Below the pieces are notes generated by a model, which made no database searches, was not told the origin of the DNA, and was given only the letters and a program-made list of their open reading frames with translations. Below, one piece after another: positions 7,023 through 10,032 of a stretch of DNA of 10,032 nucleotides. Made by a program: the position numbers and the translations under genes. The DNA is from JALJPB01 sp963933115 (lineage in GTDB: Bacteria; Pseudomonadota; Gammaproteobacteria; Enterobacterales; Alteromonadaceae): assembly GCA_963933115.1 (NCBI GenBank), contig CAWVSL010000065.1, positions 1 to 10,032 of the forward strand, given 5' to 3'. Every line of letters begins with the position of its first letter. Position 1 is the first letter of the stretch.

Positions 7023-7910
7023 ATGTCAAATAAATACAATAAACATCTGTCGTTAACCGGGGTTAATTGTTCCCAGCTCAACACCACAGATTTAAAGAAA
7101 ATGGCCGGTATTATTCTAGACGAAAAGATCCATGGTATATCGTTTAGTCCTTATGTCGAAGGCCAAGGACCCGGTACAAAAATTGATGAAGCCCAAATTC
7201 GTGATCGTCTTGACCATATAAAATCGAATATAAACTGGATTCGTTCTTTTTCTTGTACTGAGGGCAATGAACTTATTCCTAAAATTGCTAAAGAAAATGG
7301 TTTAAAAACCATGGTTGGCGTTTGGTTAAATGATGATCTTGAAAATAATGAATTAGAGCTAGCTAATGCTATCAAAGTTGGTCAAGCCGGTCACGTTGAT
7401 ATTCTTGCGGTAGGTAACGAAGTCTTACTTCGTGGTGATTTAACTGAAGATCAACTCATTGATTACATTAACAGAGCTAAAGAAGCCTTACCTCAATTAC
7501 AAGTCGGCTATGTTGATGCTTATTATGAATTTGAAGATCACCCACGTGTGGCTGATGTATGTGATGTTATTTTGGCAAATTGTTATCCATTCTGGGAAGG
7601 TTGTTCAGCCGATTACTCCTTACTTTATATGAAAGATATGTACAGACGAGCCGTTAAAGCGGCTAAAGGTAAAAAGGTTATTATCACAGAAACTGGCTGG
7701 CCTAACCTCGGTACGGCAGAAAGAGGTGCAGAGCCCTCTTATGACAATGCAATAAAATATTTCATTAACACCTATTTATGGGCCGAAGAAGATAAATTAG
7801 ACATATTCTATTTTTCTTCATTTGACGAAACCTGGAAAATTGAAGAAGAGGGCGATGTTGGGGCCTACTGGGGATTATGGAACAAAGATGGACAATTGAA
7901 ATACATCTAA
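7023..7910 (+). CDS. Cytoplasmic GH17 beta-1,3-glucanase or glucanosyltransferase (first copy)
   Basis: This 295-residue protein is almost entirely a GH17 (beta/alpha)8 barrel acting on beta-1,3-glucans by a retaining mechanism. AVGNEVLL (129-136) supplies the likely acid/base E133, and IITETGWPNLG (220-230) the likely nucleophile E223. NCYPFWEG (186-193) and FSSFDETWK (264-272) are further family blocks near the active site. The N-terminus has no signal peptide or lipobox, so the enzyme should work in the cytoplasm on imported oligosaccharides. The start is well supported by GGAGG 5 bases before the ATG. It lies 76 bases after the phosphorylase and 89 before a second GH17 gene, so co-transcription is likely. 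Bacterial GH17 enzymes may hydrolyse or transfer glucan units; which applies here cannot be told from sequence. Relative to the second copy it has S-S-F-D-E in place of E-A-F-D-E, and TGWP in place of AGWT. Confidence 0.88.
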   Translation: MSNKYNKHLSLTGVNCSQLNTTDLKKMAGIILDEKIHGISFSPYVEGQGPGTKIDEAQIRDRLDHIKSNINWIRSFSCTEGNELIPKIAKENGLKTMVGVWLNDDLENNELELANAIKVGQAGHVDILAVGNEVLLRGDLTEDQLIDYINRAKEALPQLQVGYVDAYYEFEDHPRVADVCDVILANCYPFWEGCSADYSLLYMKDMYRRAVKAAKGKKVIITETGWPNLGTAERGAEPSYDNAIKYFINTYLWAEEDKLDIFYFSSFDETWKIEEEGDVGAYWGLWNKDGQLKYI

Positions 7911-7931
7911 AGTCATTAGTATAAAATCATA

Positions 7932-7985
7932 ATAATTAGCATAATTAGCATAATTAGCATAATTAACATAATTAGCATAATTAGC
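7932..7985. repeat. 9-bp tandem repeat ATAATTAGC x6 between the GH17 genes
   Basis: Six head-to-tail units of ATAATTAGC fill most of the gap between the two GH17 genes. Copies 1, 2, 3, 5 and 6 are identical; copy 4 (7959-7967) reads ATAATTAAC. The array ends 3 bases before the ribosome site AAGGAAG (7989-7995) of the second GH17 gene. It is not palindromic and encodes nothing plausible: an open frame through it on the minus strand only reads a repeated Asn-Tyr-Ala. Copy number probably varies between strains by slippage, changing spacing or mRNA structure in the operon. Confidence 0.95.
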
Positions 7986-7999
7986 ACCAAGGAAGAACA

Positions 8000-8959
8000 A
8001 TGAAATTAGAACACGGTAATGCCATTTGTTACTCGGGATATCGCGAAGGTCAAAACCCTCGAGAAGCAATTTACCCTAGCTACGAAGAAATAAAAGAAGA
8101 TTTGATGCTCTTAGCTGATAACTGGAAGTTTCTTCGCTTATACGATTGTGGTCCTCATGCAGAAATTGTGCTTGATGTCATTAGTAAAGAAAGCTTCGAT
8201 TTCAAAATAATGCTGGGTGTTGATATGGCTGCGGAAATGTCTAATCCACATTGTCCGTGGGGTGCTGAGTTTAGTGAACAAACATTGAGAAATAATCGCC
8301 AAGCGAACAGTGTTCAAATAGAAAAATTGATCACACTGTCAAATCAATACCCACAAATTATTTCTTCAGTGTCGGTTGGTAATGAAGCCAGTGTTGACTG
8401 GACTGATCATATGGTTCCCGTGCAATGTTTGGTTGACTATGTCCGCTTTATTAGGAGCAATATAAAACAACCGATTACCTTTTGTGAAAACTATGTCCCT
8501 TGGACCTATAAATTAGAGCCCTTGGTTGCTGAGCTAGATTTTATTTCTATTCATACCTATCCTGCCTGGGAATACAGAACCATGGCGGATGCCCTTGAGT
8601 ACACCAAACAAAATTATTACTCAGTGGCTGATCATTACCCTGATAAGCCCGTAGTAATTACTGAGGCGGGCTGGACCACAACATCGAATGGTAGGGGTAT
8701 AGAAAAATGGAATGCTTCAGAAGAACTGCAGACAGCCTATTACCACCAATTACTTGAGTGGACCAACCAAGAAAAGATACTGACGTTTGTTTTTGAAGCC
8801 TTTGATGAGCCTTGGAAAGGTTCTGATCACCCAGAGGAACCAGAAAAGCATTGGGGGTTTTTTAGAGTAGACCGTACACCTAAATTAGTCATGGAAGAAA
8901 TACTTAAAGAAAATCAACAACGTAGTCTGGAAAAAAGCCTTTTTGTTAAGGTCGCTTAA
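8000..8959 (+). CDS. Cytoplasmic GH17 beta-1,3-glucanase or glucanosyltransferase (second, divergent copy)
   Basis: This 319-residue GH17 barrel shares the catalytic scheme of its neighbour but little sequence outside the motifs. VSVGNEAS (124-131) holds the likely acid/base E129, and VVITEAGWTT (218-227) the likely nucleophile E222. ISIHTYPAWE (182-191) and FEAFDEPWKG (265-274), followed by HWGFFRVD (284-291), complete the bacterial GH17 pattern. There is no signal peptide. The start is supported by AAGGAAG just upstream (AAGGA is 6 bases from the ATG). Rather than a recent duplication, the low similarity suggests two separate lineages with different jobs, for example chain trimming versus transfer, or handling of beta-1,6 branches that block a phosphorylase; that division is inference. 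It is probably the last gene of the operon, as a small hairpin follows its stop codon. Confidence 0.87.
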   Translation: MKLEHGNAICYSGYREGQNPREAIYPSYEEIKEDLMLLADNWKFLRLYDCGPHAEIVLDVISKESFDFKIMLGVDMAAEMSNPHCPWGAEFSEQTLRNNRQANSVQIEKLITLSNQYPQIISSVSVGNEASVDWTDHMVPVQCLVDYVRFIRSNIKQPITFCENYVPWTYKLEPLVAELDFISIHTYPAWEYRTMADALEYTKQNYYSVADHYPDKPVVITEAGWTTTSNGRGIEKWNASEELQTAYYHQLLEWTNQEKILTFVFEAFDEPWKGSDHPEEPEKHWGFFRVDRTPKLVMEEILKENQQRSLEKSLFVKVA

Positions 8960-8967
8960 TTGTGACT

Positions 8968-8988
8968 AGGCAAAGGATTGCCTTATTA
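8968..8988 (+). terminator. Weak terminator-like hairpin after the second GH17 gene
   Basis: AGGCAA (8968-8973) pairs with TTGCCT (8978-8983) around the tetraloop AGGA, starting 8 bases after the stop codon. The following bases TATTA are only partly T-rich, so termination may be incomplete and some read-through into the LytTR regulator is possible. Confidence 0.45.
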
Positions 8989-9076
8989 ACCGGTCAATTT
9001 AACATAACGCTATCATTGAAATACTTCACACCTATCAAAAATACAATAAAGCAAGATGCACTAGAGGGCTAATAGT

Positions 9077-9946
9077 ATGACAAAATTAAAAGCACTCATT
9101 GTTGATGATGACCCTTTAGCTTTAATGCTACTAAGAGAAAAGCTCAATAAATATCCTAACATTAGTATAATTGCTGAATGTAAAAATGGCAGAGAAGCGA
9201 TTGCAGCAACGTTAGAATTAGCTCCAGATTTAATTTTTCTTGATATAAAAATGCCTGAGATAGACGGTTTTGGTGTCATAAAAAAACTGCAAACAGATAT
9301 TTTACCACTAATAATATTTGTAACTGCCTATAAGCAACATGCCTTTGATGCCTTTGATGTTAATGCGGTTGATTATATAATAAAGCCTATTAAAGATACT
9401 TATTTACAAAGAGCGATTAGTCGAGCTATTGTTCGATTTAATCAAAAAAGTCCTACCGAAATTAAGGCGAAAATAATAAGTGCCATTGATTCAATCAATG
9501 TATATGAAAATAATAGTGAACAAGATACACCCTGCCTACGCTCTCATTATGATGGCACTCATAATGTGACTCATTTTAGTAATGGCGTTAACCAGGGTAT
9601 TAATGTTAATAATTTAGATCGAAAAATCATAATTAAAGACCGAGATAGCATTACTTTATTGAAGCAACTAGATATTGAATGGATAGATGCTGCGGGTGAT
9701 TATACTTGCCTACATGTTGGTGGTGTTACCCATATAAAGCGTTGCACATTAAAAGACTTACTCATCGACTTAGACCCTGAGATTTTTAAGCGAGTTCATC
9801 GCTCAACTATTGTTAATTTAAATTACGTGACAAAAGTTATCCCTCACACCAAGGGAGAGTATTTTCTTCTATTAGGCGAGTTTGATCAAATAAAAGTCAG
9901 CCGTAAATACCGTGAAATTATTAAGCATTATTTAGTAAACACTTAA
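9077..9946 (+). CDS. LytTR-family two-component response regulator
   Basis: The 289-residue protein is a cytoplasmic DNA-binding regulator controlled by phosphorylation. Residues 4-120 form a receiver domain: acidic pocket D10-D11-D12, phospho-acceptor D56 in FLDIKMP, T83 in FVTA, and K103 in KP. Residues about 183-286 form a LytTR domain, seen as WIDAAGDYTCLHV (202-214), the block FKRVHRSTIVNLNYV (237-251) and VSRKYRE (274-280). The linker between them, about 121-180, is unusually long at some 60 residues and rich in Asn, Ser, Gly and His. An AGAGGG ribosome site lies 8 bases before the ATG. The 117-base gap after the GH17 gene, with a weak hairpin, suggests its own promoter; a -10-like TACAAT is at 9042-9047 without a convincing -35. 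LytTR regulators usually pair with a membrane histidine kinase, and the gene starting at 10003 may be it. A role in glucan sensing is suggested only by position. Confidence 0.93.
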   Translation: MTKLKALIVDDDPLALMLLREKLNKYPNISIIAECKNGREAIAATLELAPDLIFLDIKMPEIDGFGVIKKLQTDILPLIIFVTAYKQHAFDAFDVNAVDYIIKPIKDTYLQRAISRAIVRFNQKSPTEIKAKIISAIDSINVYENNSEQDTPCLRSHYDGTHNVTHFSNGVNQGINVNNLDRKIIIKDRDSITLLKQLDIEWIDAAGDYTCLHVGGVTHIKRCTLKDLLIDLDPEIFKRVHRSTIVNLNYVTKVIPHTKGEYFLLLGEFDQIKVSRKYREIIKHYLVNT

Positions 9947-10002
9947 GGCTTTAAACTTTAAGTTACTAGACAATGATATGTCATAAAAATACGTGAGGTA
10001 AA

Positions 10003-10032
10003 ATGAGTGTGAATAAATTAAAAATAAAAATA
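10003..10032 (+). CDS. Start of an unidentified gene cut by the window edge
   Basis: An ATG at 10003 opens a frame of ten codons (MSVNKLKIKI) that reaches the window edge. It is preceded by GTGAGGT (9993-9999), a good match to the ribosome-site complement although close to the ATG. It starts 56 bases after the LytTR regulator on the same strand, so the two may be co-transcribed. A basic start before an unseen continuation would suit a membrane sensor, such as the partner histidine kinase, but ten residues identify nothing. Confidence 0.55.
   Translation, partial: MSVNKLKIKI

Noticed and set aside
7932..7985. CRISPR array
   Set aside because: The units are 9 bp and directly adjacent with no spacers.
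7875..8069. Minus-strand open frame of 64 codons reading Asn-Tyr-Ala repeats
   Set aside because: It exists only because a 9-bp repeat cannot introduce a stop in that frame; it overlaps two well-supported GH17 genes on the other strand and has no family resemblance.

Overview
The window looks like a chromosomal segment from a marine gammaproteobacterium of the Alteromonadales, most like Colwellia or Thalassotalea. The base composition is AT-rich, codons favour A/T endings, and the gene content is that of a locus for using laminarin-type beta-1,3-glucan. The taxonomic placement is inferred from style and content; no marker gene is present.

Layout. Positions 1-782 (minus strand) hold the N-terminal 260 codons of a secreted lipoprotein with two Ig-like (He_PIG-type) domains, followed by the first residues of a further domain; the rest lies beyond the left edge. 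An 861-base AT-rich non-coding region follows (783-1644), with a heptamer tandem repeat and a LacI-type operator next to the lipoprotein gene. A GPH-family (MelB-like) sugar:cation symporter is at 1645-3132. A 367-base gap then contains a large imperfect inverted repeat, two terminator-like hairpins and a perfect 16-bp LacI-type operator. Next is an apparent plus-strand operon: a 1148-residue phosphorylase of the GH94-like clan, best matched to the GH149 beta-1,3-glucan phosphorylases (3500-6946), and two different GH17 enzymes without signal peptides (7023-7910 and 8000-8959). The GH17 genes are separated by six copies of a 9-bp tandem repeat. A LytTR response regulator follows (9077-9946), and the first ten codons of another gene begin at 10003.

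How the genes may work together (inference). A surface lipoprotein, perhaps a glycan-binding protein or hydrolase, acts on polysaccharide outside the cell. The GPH symporter imports sugar across the inner membrane. In the cytoplasm the two GH17 enzymes trim or rearrange beta-1,3-gluco-oligosaccharides, and the phosphorylase releases glucose 1-phosphate without spending ATP. Near-identical LacI-type operators in front of the lipoprotein and the phosphorylase suggest one sugar-responsive repressor, encoded outside this window, controls both. The LytTR regulator and the gene after it may form a second control layer or may be unrelated neighbours.
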